Of a DNA stretch of 64,000 bases, positions 19,649 through 30,238 are shown in pieces (within the stretch, counting starts at the first letter, position 1; each line of letters starts with the position of its first letter). The translations under genes were made by a program, and so were the position numbers. The stretch comes from Dyadobacter sp. (lineage in GTDB: Bacteria > Bacteroidota > Bacteroidia > Cytophagales > Spirosomataceae). The stretch covers positions 1,827,013 through 1,891,012 of the forward strand of contig NZ_JAGIAS010000001.1 of the NCBI RefSeq assembly GCF_017744695.1, given 5' to 3'. Below the pieces are notes generated by a model, which ran no database searches, had not been told where the DNA came from, and saw only the letters and a list, made by a program, of their open reading frames with translations.

Positions 19649-22120
19649 GTGATGGAAAGAACAATGCTACTGCTGCTCCTTCTGGTGACCAGCTACGCCA
19701 ACGCCCAACCAGCCGGTTCAATACCCGGCAATCACGTGATAACATCGTCACTGATTTCCAACCGCGTTATTTCACTGACAATCAGTGAAAGATTCGACAC
19801 CACGGGCTGCCATGATCCAAAGCGCTATTCGCTGCTATCAGCCATTGATCCTGATTATCAAACGTTCACCCAGCCCGTCCGGATTGGTCGGCATAGCTTC
19901 GTAAAGGGACTTAGCCCGTCCGACGAGCCGACCATCGTTTTTGAATTGTACCTGATTTTTGAAAAACCATTAAAAAACGGCACCTCCTACCATTTACAAG
20001 TCGACAACATTAGCGACACCGATGGTAACACTGCAAATCTGGACACCATCTTTACTTTCAGCGACGCCGAAATCCGAGGAAATGTAAAGGCTAATGAAGT
20101 AGGTTATCTGCCCGCGAGCCCTAAACTGGGGAAATTGGGGCGATTTTTGGGTGATGCCTGGTTTATGCCCATCGATTCGCTTGCACCGCCTGCGTTTCAG
20201 GTTATGGATGAGGATCAGCAGGTAGCATTCACCGGAACTTGTCAGTATCTCAAATCAGACTCGGCATTCAGTGGCGAAAGTGTGTTTGAAATGGATTTTT
20301 CCGCTTTGGAAACACCTGGCAAATACTACGTTTATGTGCCCGGATATGGCCGTTCCGAAATGTTCACCATCGCTTCGGACTGCTACAATACACTTTACCT
20401 GAACACCGCCCGGGCATTATATTACCAGCGATCCGGCGAACTTGACGCCATCCATGCCGGCGCATGGGCACGCGAAGGGTTACCTGCTCAAACCGCCCAA
20501 ATCCATTCCTCGCACCTTAACTCAGCACTCTATTCAGCCTCCGACTACCCTCCGGGTACCGCATTACCCATGCTGGGCGGCTGGCTGGATGCAGGCGACT
20601 ACGGGCGTTACGTTCCCACGGCGGCGAGCGCATTGTTCATTATCTTCACCGCGTTTGAAATTTACCCCGAAAAATTCCCCGACAACCACCTCAATATCCC
20701 CGAAAGCGGCAACGGCATTCCCGATTGGCTCGACGAGGCCCGATATGAAACCGACTGGCTCATGCAAATGCAGGCGCCCGACGGCGGCGTTTACTTCCGC
20801 GTCACTCCCGCCACGTGGTCTCAAGGTTTGCCGGGCGAAGAGCAAAACACCCTCTACATTTCTGAAAAAACCACGCAGTCGACCGCATTATTCGCGGCGG
20901 CGATGGCCATGGCAGCCAGAAATTTCCAAAACGCCAATGCCGCCTATGCCGCATTATGCCTCGAAAAAGCCCGCAATGCATGGTCATTCCTGAAAAACCA
21001 CACCACTCCTACACCTCCGGTTAATGTTCCCGGCATTTCGGCAGGCCCTTATCCCGACCCTATCGACGCCGACAACCGCGCATGGGCAGCGGCAGAACTG
21101 TACAAAACAACCGGCGAAGCGCAATACAATACCGATTTTAACGAATGGTACAGTCAAATCCCGCATCAGTTCCATGCGACCATGAGCTGGCAGCAGCATA
21201 CTTTCAAAGCCGCCTGGGCTTATGCAACCACGACTTTTGATGTAAACAATGCGTTTGTCGACGAATTTAAAGACAAGCTGAACAGCGAAATATTGGTGAA
21301 TTATTTCAACCGAACCATGAAAATCCACGCCTACCATGGCGCCTACCACCATTTCAAGGGTTACGTGGGTTACGGTTCTTTCGGGATGGCTCAAAGCTAT
21401 GCATTCGACTACATTTTGTTTGCGCATATACTGCAAAAGCCTGATTTGCTGAATTATGCTAAAATCCAGCTCGATATTCCTTTGGGCAATAATCCGCTGT
21501 CACAATGCTTCATCACAAATGCCGGCGTGCATTCGCCACAGTATCCTTTGCATTGGTCGACGCTTCCAGGCAAGTTTGCGCAGCCCGTACCCGGTGTGCC
21601 GGTTTTCGGGCCGGCCGCTTCTTTGCTGATGAACCGGCCTTCGAGTTTTATCATCCAGGATTCACTGAATCGCTACCCCTATGGCTATCTGAAAGAAGAT
21701 CCATATCCTGTCCTTCGTCGCTATACCGACGCGCGGCAGGCTGTTGAAATGTCGGAATTTACGGTACAGGAAATCAGTGTGACGGCAGCGGTGTTTGCGT
21801 TTTTCAGCAGCACCGATACAGACGGCACATTTGAAAACTCCACCATCCGCTCTGTAAAATCGCCTTGTCGGCAGGTAAAATGGTCTGTTTACCCGGTTAG
21901 TCACCCTGTTTACAAAATCACAATTGAAAGTACTGCTGAACGAAACACGGAAGATTATACCGGCGAGCTTTACAATCTGTCGGGTCATAAAATAATGGAA
22001 ATCACGCCGGCTTCCGACCTTACTTTCAATGCCTCGCACATGCCCGCAGGCGTATACATTTTGCGCTTGCGAACGCGTGCAGGCATCGATTTGGGAGGCA
22101 GGAAACTATTGATCCCCTAG
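19649..22120 (+). CDS. glycoside hydrolase family 9-like protein with T9SS-type C-terminal domain
   Basis: Signal peptide; ANEVGYLPASPK cellulase-N domain; GGWLDAGDYGRYVPTAASA; DADNRAWAAAELYKTTGE; EFTVQEISVTAAVFAF; C-terminal GELYNLSGHKIMEI...MPAGVYILRLRT. Confidence 0.88.
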   Translation: MMERTMLLLLLLVTSYANAQPAGSIPGNHVITSSLISNRVISLTISERFDTTGCHDPKRYSLLSAIDPDYQTFTQPVRIGRHSFVKGLSPSDEPTIVFELYLIFEKPLKNGTSYHLQVDNISDTDGNTANLDTIFTFSDAEIRGNVKANEVGYLPASPKLGKLGRFLGDAWFMPIDSLAPPAFQVMDEDQQVAFTGTCQYLKSDSAFSGESVFEMDFSALETPGKYYVYVPGYGRSEMFTIASDCYNTLYLNTARALYYQRSGELDAIHAGAWAREGLPAQTAQIHSSHLNSALYSASDYPPGTALPMLGGWLDAGDYGRYVPTAASALFIIFTAFEIYPEKFPDNHLNIPESGNGIPDWLDEARYETDWLMQMQAPDGGVYFRVTPATWSQGLPGEEQNTLYISEKTTQSTALFAAAMAMAARNFQNANAAYAALCLEKARNAWSFLKNHTTPTPPVNVPGISAGPYPDPIDADNRAWAAAELYKTTGEAQYNTDFNEWYSQIPHQFHATMSWQQHTFKAAWAYATTTFDVNNAFVDEFKDKLNSEILVNYFNRTMKIHAYHGAYHHFKGYVGYGSFGMAQSYAFDYILFAHILQKPDLLNYAKIQLDIPLGNNPLSQCFITNAGVHSPQYPLHWSTLPGKFAQPVPGVPVFGPAASLLMNRPSSFIIQDSLNRYPYGYLKEDPYPVLRRYTDARQAVEMSEFTVQEISVTAAVFAFFSSTDTDGTFENSTIRSVKSPCRQVKWSVYPVSHPVYKITIESTAERNTEDYTGELYNLSGHKIMEITPASDLTFNASHMPAGVYILRLRTRAGIDLGGRKLLIP

Positions 22121-22241
22121 TCGCGCGACCACTTATCCGGGAGATCGACCGACGGGCACCATTACCTTACATTAGTCCGAGAGCGATAGGAATGAACGCC
22201 ACTTCGTGTTATTTTCGCCATAGACCTTAAACCGACTTGTT

Positions 22242-23156
22242 ATGACCCCTTTCATTGTTCTGCTCGTCCTGGTGGTGCTCACCATTCTGATGACCGTCAA
22301 GGTTGTCCCACAGCAAAGTGCTTACATTCTGGAACGTCTGGGAAAGTTTTATGCCGTCCTGCAACCGGGCGTCAATTTTATCATTCCCTTTTTCGACCGG
22401 ATTGCCTATAAGTACACGCTTAAAGAAGCCGCTGTGGATATTCCCGAGCAGATCTGTATCACCCGCGATAACGTGCAGGTGCGCATGGACGGCGTCATAT
22501 TCATCCAGGTAATCGACCCGCGGAAAGCGGCCTACGGTATTTCGGACTATACTTTTGCCGTAATCCAGTTGGCCCAGACGACAATGCGTAGTGAGATCGG
22601 CAAGCTGGACCTGGACAAGACATTCGAGGAGCGTATGACGATCAACCGTGCGGTCGTCGAATCGATCGATGAAGCGGCCACAGGCTGGGGCGTGAAGGTA
22701 CTCCGCTACGAAATCAAGAACATTACCCCGCCGCAAAGCGTACTGAATGCGATGGAAAAACAAATGCAGGCTGAACGCGAGCGTCGTGCGGTGATCCTGC
22801 AATCGGATGGTGAAAAGCAGGCGGCGATTAATGTAGCCGAAGGACAAAAACAGAAAGTCGTGCTGGAATCGGAAGGTATCCGCTTGCGGCAAATCAACGA
22901 GGCGGAAGGCGAGGCTTCGGCATTGAAATCGGTGGCAGAAGCGACAGCAGAAAGTATCCGACTCGTAGCCAAGGCTATCCGGGAAGAAGGCGGCACAGAA
23001 GCTGTACAATTGAAAGTAGCCGAAAATTACGTGGAGCAATTTGGTAAAATAGCCAAAGCCGGCAATACCCTGATCCTGCCTGCCAACCTCGCCGACATGG
23101 GTTCGCTGATCGCGACGGCATTAACCGTAGTCAAATCATCGGAACATAAGCAATAG
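22242..23156 (+). CDS. SPFH/band 7 domain protein (stomatin/QmcA type)
   Basis: VVPQQSAYILERLGKFYAVLQPGVNFIIPFFDRIAYKYTLKE; coiled-coil ERERRAVILQSDGEKQAAINVAEGQKQ. Confidence 0.93.
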   Translation: MTPFIVLLVLVVLTILMTVKVVPQQSAYILERLGKFYAVLQPGVNFIIPFFDRIAYKYTLKEAAVDIPEQICITRDNVQVRMDGVIFIQVIDPRKAAYGISDYTFAVIQLAQTTMRSEIGKLDLDKTFEERMTINRAVVESIDEAATGWGVKVLRYEIKNITPPQSVLNAMEKQMQAERERRAVILQSDGEKQAAINVAEGQKQKVVLESEGIRLRQINEAEGEASALKSVAEATAESIRLVAKAIREEGGTEAVQLKVAENYVEQFGKIAKAGNTLILPANLADMGSLIATALTVVKSSEHKQ

Positions 23157-23160
23157 TATC

Positions 23161-23595
23161 ATGGATTTGACCTTACCACAGATTTGGCTCGTCGTAGGGC
23201 TGGTAATGCTCCTGGCAGAACTGGTCAGCGTCCTGCTCGTGTTCGTTTTCTTCGCAGCCGGCGCATTGCTCACTTCCCTGCTCACGTCTATCGGACTACT
23301 CCCTAGTACTGAAAGCCAGATACTGGCATTTTCGGCTATCTCGCTGGTTTCACTACTCGTTCTCCGAAAGCACGCCCGTAAATTGCTCGAACGACGTTCC
23401 AGCCCCGAATACAGCGAATTCACCGGGGAAACGGCCATGGTGATCCGCGACATTCCAGGTAATGGCGAAGGCCGTATATACTACCGCGGCGCCGAATGGA
23501 AAGCTGTTTCGGAAAACCATCAGAATATCCCGGCCGGCAGCAAGGTAGTGATCAAAAAAACAGAGGGCATCGTCCTGATCGTGGAAGAATCCTGA
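23161..23595 (+). CDS. NfeD family protein
   Basis: Two TM segments then an OB-like domain FTGETAMVIRDIPGNGEGRIYYRGAEWKAVSENHQNIPAGSKVVIKKTEGIVLIV; adjacent to the SPFH gene. Confidence 0.88.
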   Translation: MDLTLPQIWLVVGLVMLLAELVSVLLVFVFFAAGALLTSLLTSIGLLPSTESQILAFSAISLVSLLVLRKHARKLLERRSSPEYSEFTGETAMVIRDIPGNGEGRIYYRGAEWKAVSENHQNIPAGSKVVIKKTEGIVLIVEES

Positions 23596-23610
23596 AACAT
23601 TCATCCAAAC

Positions 23611-23655
23611 AAAAAGCCGTGGGCCCGATTGACTCGGCCCCACGGCTTTTTGTTT
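23611..23655. terminator. bidirectional intrinsic terminator between convergent genes
   Basis: AAAAAGCCGTGGG...CCCACGGCTTTTTGTTTTT. Confidence 0.85.
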
Positions 23656-23666
23656 TTATACTAAAA

Positions 23667-25379
23667 TTACTTTTTCAGCGCTTCCTCCACCGGATGTCCG
23701 ATGTTGCCGCTCGCCGGTAAAATGTGCAGCAGCGAAGCGATGGTTGGTGCAATGTCGCAAACGGAAGTTCTCTTCACCGTCTCCCCTTTGTTAATGCCCC
23801 AGCCGAACATTACAAACGGCACCTGGGTATCATAGTTATAAGGCGTACCATGCGAGGTTCCTGTGGAAGTTCCGTAGAACCACCCCGGTTGTGAAATTAC
23901 CTGCAAATCGCCGCTGCGCTTGGCATTCACATTATTCTTGTACAATTCCAGCTGATAAGTATTCAGCGGCGCTTTGCCCATGTCGGTCAGGTCGATCACG
24001 TCGGCGATGCCCGGCACCGTCAATGCGGCGTCACGTACCACGCTGTGCACGGCTGCGATAGTGATGTTCTTTTTTCTCAAAAGGTTGTGGTCAAAATAAA
24101 GCTGGTTGTTGTCGGTAGCAACCACATATTTATCTTTTCCAAAAGCCTCATTCAGCGCGTCGGTAACGGCGTTGGTCAGCAATTTACGATCGACCAGGCC
24201 TGCGGGCAACTTGTGCTCCTTCGCGAAGCCCGGCACATCCACCACCCCATGGTCGGCGGTCAGGAATACGGTATATTGCCCTTTTCCTACCCAGCCATCG
24301 AGGAAGTTGAACAAATCAGCAAACTCGCGGTCCAGGCGCAGAAAATCGTCCTGCTGCTCCACAGAGTTCGGTCCCACACGGTGGCCAATCTTATCGGTCG
24401 ACGAGAAACTGATCGCCAGGAAATCGGTATCTTTCCCTTTTCCAAGTTGTTCGCCTTTGATCGCCTCGATAGCCATTTCCTTGGTAATGGTATTACCCCA
24501 GGGTGTATCGGTCACAATACCGAATGCATCACCCGCCATTCCGACGAGCTCATAAGGGAATACCGGCTTTTTCGCGCCCGGCAGTTTTCCTTCCCAGGCC
24601 ACATCGTCCGGAGAGCTTTGTGTATAGGCATCCGCGGTCAACAGAAGGCCCCAGCCTTTTTGTGCATATTCGGCAGGTCTTTTCTTTGCATTGTAATCCT
24701 TGGCCCATTGCGGAAGGTCTTCCATATAATAGGTGCTGCTCACCCAGTTGCCGGTTTTGGAGTCAAACCAATAGGCGGCATTCGCGGCATGACCTGCGGG
24801 CAGGATCGAGCCACGGTCTTTGATCGCTACACCGATGGTTTTGGAACGGAAGTTGGTCGCGATGCGGAGCTGATCGGTCACCGTGCTCACGAGCAGATTT
24901 TTGGGAGACATTTTACCTACTGCCACGTTGCTGCTTCCAACGGTTTTCACCGTGCTGTCTTCCACACAATACACGTCCTGTTTCGCGATCGGGTCGTACC
25001 ATTCATTGCCCACAATCCCGTTGATCGCCGGTACCGATCCCGTGTACGCGGACGCGTGCCCCGCAGCCGTTACCGTGAGCGCGTAGCTGTAATGGTTGTT
25101 TTGGCAGTTGAAGCCCTCATTCATCATTCTTTTGAAACCGCCCTCGGTATACTGGTCGTAATAGCGGTACAGGTAATCGTAACGCATTTGATCCACTACA
25201 ATACCTACTACCAGTTTTGGGCGGGCAATGGCCGAAGTTTTTGTTGCGGCAGCTTTGGCAGCCGCGGCCTGCGCGGCGCCGGCTTTCTTGGGGGTTTGTG
25301 CGGAAACGGCCGTCATAGCCATTGCAGCCAATACCCAGCAAGCTAATTTTCTCACAGTTAAGGGATTTAGATAAAACAA
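23667..25379 (-). CDS. PafA-like alkaline phosphatase / type I phosphodiesterase family
   Basis: LVVGIVVDQMRYDYLYRYYDQYTEGGFKRMMNEGFNCQNNHYSYALTVTAAGHASAYTGSVPAINGIVGNEW; FLTADHGVVDVP. Confidence 0.88.
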   Translation of the reverse strand: MFYLNPLTVRKLACWVLAAMAMTAVSAQTPKKAGAAQAAAAKAAATKTSAIARPKLVVGIVVDQMRYDYLYRYYDQYTEGGFKRMMNEGFNCQNNHYSYALTVTAAGHASAYTGSVPAINGIVGNEWYDPIAKQDVYCVEDSTVKTVGSSNVAVGKMSPKNLLVSTVTDQLRIATNFRSKTIGVAIKDRGSILPAGHAANAAYWFDSKTGNWVSSTYYMEDLPQWAKDYNAKKRPAEYAQKGWGLLLTADAYTQSSPDDVAWEGKLPGAKKPVFPYELVGMAGDAFGIVTDTPWGNTITKEMAIEAIKGEQLGKGKDTDFLAISFSSTDKIGHRVGPNSVEQQDDFLRLDREFADLFNFLDGWVGKGQYTVFLTADHGVVDVPGFAKEHKLPAGLVDRKLLTNAVTDALNEAFGKDKYVVATDNNQLYFDHNLLRKKNITIAAVHSVVRDAALTVPGIADVIDLTDMGKAPLNTYQLELYKNNVNAKRSGDLQVISQPGWFYGTSTGTSHGTPYNYDTQVPFVMFGWGINKGETVKRTSVCDIAPTIASLLHILPASGNIGHPVEEALKK

Positions 25380-25442
25380 AAAAACTGCGGAGCCGGATAC
25401 AGTCCGAACCCGGCATGGCCCGCAGCGAATACTCTTTTCAGG

Positions 25443-27128
25443 TTACTTTTTCAATGCTTCCTGCACCGGGTTGCCCACATTACCACTTGGCGGCAGAATG
25501 TGCAGCAATGCCGAAATGGTCGGCGCTATGTCGGCGATGGAAGTACGGCGAAGCGTCTCGCCCTTGTTGATTCCCCAGCCGTACAGCAGGAACGGCACGT
25601 GCGTATCGTAGTTGTAGGGAGTACCATGGTCGGTGCCGGTACTCATAGTTGAAGCAAACCAGCCCGGTTGGAGCAATACTTGTAAATCGCCGCTGCGTTT
25701 GGCATTGATATTGTTCTTAAAAAGCTCCAATTGGTAGGTATTCAATGGCGCCTTGCCCATATCGCGCAGGTTGATTACATCGGCTACCCCGTCCACGGCC
25801 AGCAATGCGTCACGCAATGTCTGGTACACATCCGCCACGGAGATCTTCTTCTCTTTCAGTATCGCCTTGTTGAGGTAAAGCTGGTAGTTCTCAAATGCAG
25901 AAACATATTCCGCCTCCCCGTAAGCATCATTCAATGTTTTCACGATGGTGCGGGTCAGGGTGGTCGCATTCAGCAACCCCGCAGGCAACTTATGCTCCTG
26001 CCAGAATGCAGGCACATCCATGGCACCGTGGTCGGCAGTGAGGAACACGGTGTAATTGCCTTTGCCCGCCCAGCTATCGAGGAAGTTAAAGAAATCGGCA
26101 AATTCCCGGTCCAGTTTCAGATAATCGTCTTCCTGCTCCACCGAGTTCGGCCCGAACATATGGCCGATCCGATCGGGAGAAGAAAAACTTACCGCGAGGA
26201 AGTCGGTGTCGGCACCTTTGCCCAGGTTTTCACCTTTGATCGCCGCAATGGCCATTTCCTTGGTAATCGTGTTACCCCATGGCGAAGTTGTCATCGGGCC
26301 ATAGGCATCGCCCGCATTGCCTGTCAGATCATGCGGGAACACCGGCTTCGTCGCAGTCGAGAGTTTGCCTTCCCAGGGCACATCGTCGGGGGAGCTTTGG
26401 GTATATTCTGCGATAGGCAACATCGTATTCCAGCCTTTACCCATGTATTCGGCAGGCTTTTTCAGGTTATTGTAATCTGCAACCCATTGCGGCAGTTGAT
26501 CCGTGTAATAGGTACTCGTCACGAAATTCCCGGTTTTGGAATCAAACCAGTAGGCACCCGTTGCCGAGTGACCGGCCGGCAGAATGGAAGCACGGTCTTT
26601 GATCGCTACGCCGATGGTTTTGGAGCGGAAATTGGTGGCAATGCGCAGCTGATCGGTAACCGTGGTAACCAGCAGGTTTCGCGGCGACATTTTGCCTACC
26701 GTTACATTGCTGCTCCCTACTGTCGCAACCGTATTATCATCCGTGCAATACACGTTTTTGGCTTGTGCGACATCGTACCAGTCGTTACCCACAATACCGT
26801 TCATCGCTGGCATCGAGCCGGTGTAAACAGCCGAATGCCCGGCCGCTGTTACAGTCAATGCATAATGGTAATGGTTGTTGCGGCAGTTGAAGCCCTCATT
26901 CATAAGCCTTTTCAAACCACCCTCCTTGTATTTGTCATAATAGCGGTACAGGTAGTCGTAGCGCATCTGGTCGACGACCATGCCTACTACCAGTTTGGGC
27001 CGTGCCAGTTTGGCTGCCGCCGTAGGAGCCGTCTCCCCCGTTTTACTTTTGGTTTGGGCAAAAACAGGTTGAACAATAACGAGTCCTGCAAACAAAACTC
27101 TGAGAAGCGGATGATAGATCAATTTCAT
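25443..27128 (-). CDS. PafA-like alkaline phosphatase / type I phosphodiesterase family (paralogue)
   Basis: Colinear, highly similar to the 23667-25379 product, including LVVGMVVDQMRYDYLYRYYDKYKEGGLKRLMNEGFNC; start at MKLIYHPLL. Confidence 0.88.
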   Translation of the reverse strand: MKLIYHPLLRVLFAGLVIVQPVFAQTKSKTGETAPTAAAKLARPKLVVGMVVDQMRYDYLYRYYDKYKEGGLKRLMNEGFNCRNNHYHYALTVTAAGHSAVYTGSMPAMNGIVGNDWYDVAQAKNVYCTDDNTVATVGSSNVTVGKMSPRNLLVTTVTDQLRIATNFRSKTIGVAIKDRASILPAGHSATGAYWFDSKTGNFVTSTYYTDQLPQWVADYNNLKKPAEYMGKGWNTMLPIAEYTQSSPDDVPWEGKLSTATKPVFPHDLTGNAGDAYGPMTTSPWGNTITKEMAIAAIKGENLGKGADTDFLAVSFSSPDRIGHMFGPNSVEQEDDYLKLDREFADFFNFLDSWAGKGNYTVFLTADHGAMDVPAFWQEHKLPAGLLNATTLTRTIVKTLNDAYGEAEYVSAFENYQLYLNKAILKEKKISVADVYQTLRDALLAVDGVADVINLRDMGKAPLNTYQLELFKNNINAKRSGDLQVLLQPGWFASTMSTGTDHGTPYNYDTHVPFLLYGWGINKGETLRRTSIADIAPTISALLHILPPSGNVGNPVQEALKK

Positions 27129-27259
27129 TGTGATGCTATTGACAGCGTGAGGTTCCGTGTAAATATTACTCGGCAAAGATAAAGATGTACTACGTTTAAA
27201 AGCAGAAAACCGGCGTGCATTTCACGACCGGTTCCCTGAATCTTAATTTTATTTTAATC

Positions 27260-30070
27260 TTATTTTTTGTCGCTTCCACCAAGCTGTGCAGGTGCCCCAC
27301 CGGTTTGAGCGCCTTTTTTGGCTTTCTCAAAATCACCGGCTTTGATGATCACCAGCTTATTGTAGTCGATATGCTTGTTAAATGCAGCCTTGATCTGGTC
27401 CGGCGTCAATGCTTCGATTTTCTTCTCAAAATCGGCATCCCATTGCATGGTACGGTTTAAATAAAGGTTGCTGCTGAGCGTGTTGGTAAGCGACGCGTCC
27501 TGCGAGCGCGCTACCTGCCGCGATTGCAGGTATCCCGACTTGGCTGCTTTCAACTCGTCGGCCGTAAATCCTTCCTTCATCACCTTCTCGATTTCCTCTT
27601 TGAATGCCGCTTCCAGTTTCTCCGCATTCTGAGGTGCGTAAATGGCGTACGACATAAATGTACCGTTCTTGTCCAGCGGGCTCGCCGAGAATTGGGAGCC
27701 AACGCCGTAGCTCAACCCTTCCTTCTGACGAATACGGGTAGCCAGGCGCGAATTCAGGAAGCCTCCGCCGAGCATGTAGTTACCCATTATCAATGCCGGA
27801 TAGTCGGGATCGGTATCCTGCAATGGCATATTCAACCCGGCCACAAACATCGCGTTGGCCTTATCCGGCGTCTCGATCGCCTTGTTTTCGGCCTTTACTG
27901 CCTGGTAAGGCGAAGCAATGCGGGTGAACGGCTTTGCACTTTTCCAGCTTCCGAACTCGTCGTTCAGGATTTTCTGGATCGCATCCTTGTCGAAATCGCC
28001 CACCACGGTGGCCGAGGCGTTGTTAGCCCCATAAAATTCCTTGTGGAATTGACGGATCTGGTCAATCGTCGTAGCCTTAATGCTCTCGACATCCTCATCG
28101 AACGTGCCGACGTAGCGTACGTCGCTTTTGGGGTAAGGCGAGGTAAGGCGGCGGTACTGGTTAAAAGCGATGGCCTGCGGTTCGCTCCGCTGCGATTCAA
28201 TGCCCGCCAGTTCTTCCTGTTTCAGTTTTTCGAATTCGTTTTCGTCGAATGCAGGGGTTTTCAACACTTCCGCCACCAGTTTCATCACGGCAGGCAGGTT
28301 CTCTTTGGTTGTTTCAATACTCGCCCCGGCCTGATTGGTATTACCGAAGAAACTGACACGTGCTTTCAGACGGTCGAACTCGTCCTTCACCTGCTGGCGG
28401 GTTTTGGTTTTCGTACCCTTGTCAAGCATTGAGCCGGTCAGATCGGAGATCGTCGCCTTGTTTTGCAGGCTCTTCTCGTCGCCGAACCGGAGGAAAACGC
28501 GCGCCGCAACTACATTACCGCGGGTCTTTTTAGGTAGCAATGCGGTTTCAATCGTATTCGCTTTCTCGACCCGCGTCGTACGGCTTTCCACATTGGCCGG
28601 CGAAGGGTCAAATGCCTCGCCTTCCGCTACCACAGCCTCTCCCTTGTAGTCCTTCACGAGATCGGCTACTTTCGGCGCTTCGGGAATTTCGGCCCTTACC
28701 GGGTTAGCCTCAGGCATGAATGTACCCAGAGTGCGGTTCGATGGTTTGAAATAATATTGTGCGACCCGGGCTACGTCTTCGGGCGTTACTTTGCGGATAT
28801 TATCGCGGAAAAGGAATGCCAGACGCCAGTCGCCCGTAGCGATGGATTCGCTGATGCTCAACCCCACCCTTTCCGAGTTCCGGAATTCGAGGTCCCAGTT
28901 TTTGAGAATCGTTGTTTTGGCCCTTTCCACATCCTCTTTGGATGGTTTGAACGTGGCAGTCGAATCCAGCGTCGCGGTGAATGCTTTTTTCGCTTCATCC
29001 AGCGATTTCTCTTTCAGGATTTCAGCCCCGAACAATACGAAACCGGGGTCGTACAGCTGGAATGTGTATCCAAATTGGGACGAGGCTTTCTTGGTGTCCA
29101 CCAGGTTTTTATACAACCTTCCGTTTGGCTCCGTGGTAAGCACTTCCGTGAGCACCTCCATGGCAGGGTAATCGGCGTGCGAGCCAGGCATAATATGGTA
29201 CATCGCCATCAGCATTTGCACATCGCCTGTTCTTTTCAACTCCACAAAACGTTCGCCGTCCTGGGTAGGCTCCACGGTATACGAGTGTGGAAGGACACGG
29301 GTCGGTTTAGGAATTTTACCAAAATATTCGTTGATCAATGCCAGCGTTTTAGGCTCGTCGACCTTCCCGGCCACCGTCAGCACCGCATTATCCGGCTGGT
29401 AATATCTCTTGTAAAATGCTTGCAGGTTTTCGATGGGTACGCGCTCGATGTCGGAGCGGTTACCGATCGTCGACTTGCCGTAGTTGTGCCACAGGTAACC
29501 TCCCGAAATGACCCGCTGCATCAACACGCGGAACGGACTGTTTTCGCCCGATTCGAACTCGTTACGCACCACGCTGAATTCGCTGTCGAGGTCCTTCTTG
29601 GCAATAAATGAGTTCACCATCCGGTCGGATTCCAGGTCGAGTGCCCATTTCAGGTTTTCGTCGGAGGCTGAGAAAGTTTCGAAATAATTGGTACGGTCAT
29701 ACCACGTGGTACCGTTCGGTCGCGCACCGTGCTCGGTGAGTTCCTGTGGAATGTTGGTATGCTTCGGAGAGCCTTTGAACACCAGGTGTTCGAGCAAGTG
29801 GGCCATCCCCGTTTCTCCGTAACCTTCGTGACGGGAACCTACCAGATAGGTGACGTTTACCGTGATGGTCGGCTTGGAGGGGTCGGGGAACATCAGTACT
29901 TTCAGGCCGTTCTCGAGATTGTATTCCGTAATCCCTTCCACGGACGTCACTTTCGTAACGCCTTTCGGCAACTGCTGCGCTTCCGAAGGCATTGCCAGCA
30001 TCGCAGCAAGCATCATTCCGACGAGCGAGCCCTGCCTGAACAAATTTGTTCTTCTAGATTTCATGACCAT
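27260..30070 (-). CDS. M16 family (insulinase-like) metallopeptidase
   Basis: GYGETGMAHLLEHLVFKGSPKHTNIPQEL (HxxEH), two M16 halves, signal-peptide-like N-terminus. Confidence 0.94.
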   Translation of the reverse strand: MVMKSRRTNLFRQGSLVGMMLAAMLAMPSEAQQLPKGVTKVTSVEGITEYNLENGLKVLMFPDPSKPTITVNVTYLVGSRHEGYGETGMAHLLEHLVFKGSPKHTNIPQELTEHGARPNGTTWYDRTNYFETFSASDENLKWALDLESDRMVNSFIAKKDLDSEFSVVRNEFESGENSPFRVLMQRVISGGYLWHNYGKSTIGNRSDIERVPIENLQAFYKRYYQPDNAVLTVAGKVDEPKTLALINEYFGKIPKPTRVLPHSYTVEPTQDGERFVELKRTGDVQMLMAMYHIMPGSHADYPAMEVLTEVLTTEPNGRLYKNLVDTKKASSQFGYTFQLYDPGFVLFGAEILKEKSLDEAKKAFTATLDSTATFKPSKEDVERAKTTILKNWDLEFRNSERVGLSISESIATGDWRLAFLFRDNIRKVTPEDVARVAQYYFKPSNRTLGTFMPEANPVRAEIPEAPKVADLVKDYKGEAVVAEGEAFDPSPANVESRTTRVEKANTIETALLPKKTRGNVVAARVFLRFGDEKSLQNKATISDLTGSMLDKGTKTKTRQQVKDEFDRLKARVSFFGNTNQAGASIETTKENLPAVMKLVAEVLKTPAFDENEFEKLKQEELAGIESQRSEPQAIAFNQYRRLTSPYPKSDVRYVGTFDEDVESIKATTIDQIRQFHKEFYGANNASATVVGDFDKDAIQKILNDEFGSWKSAKPFTRIASPYQAVKAENKAIETPDKANAMFVAGLNMPLQDTDPDYPALIMGNYMLGGGFLNSRLATRIRQKEGLSYGVGSQFSASPLDKNGTFMSYAIYAPQNAEKLEAAFKEEIEKVMKEGFTADELKAAKSGYLQSRQVARSQDASLTNTLSSNLYLNRTMQWDADFEKKIEALTPDQIKAAFNKHIDYNKLVIIKAGDFEKAKKGAQTGGAPAQLGGSDKK

Positions 30071-30238
30071 ATTAAAATCAATTAGTTTAGATTTATAATC
30101 CTTGAAAATAGTGCAGAATATCACATTTACCAATGGATTGGTGACAAATGGCAAAATATATACGTTGCAACATAATGTCGCATCATGCGTGTATGGGTTG
30201 CATATGAATTTTCAAAACACGTCCCTCATCGAAAGAGA

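Noticed and set aside
24045-25346. 433-aa plus-strand ORF antisense to the PafA-like gene
   Set aside because: Translation lacks recognisable domains and mirrors the coding gene on the other strand; a similar antisense ORF (25731-27182) occurs opposite the paralogue, as expected from shared codon bias.
25731-27182. 483-aa plus-strand ORF antisense to the second phosphatase
   Set aside because: Shadow ORF of a confidently assigned gene.
27524-28432. 302-aa plus-strand ORF opposite the M16 peptidase, and 28757-29611
   Set aside because: Antisense shadow ORFs, composition typical of complement of coding DNA.
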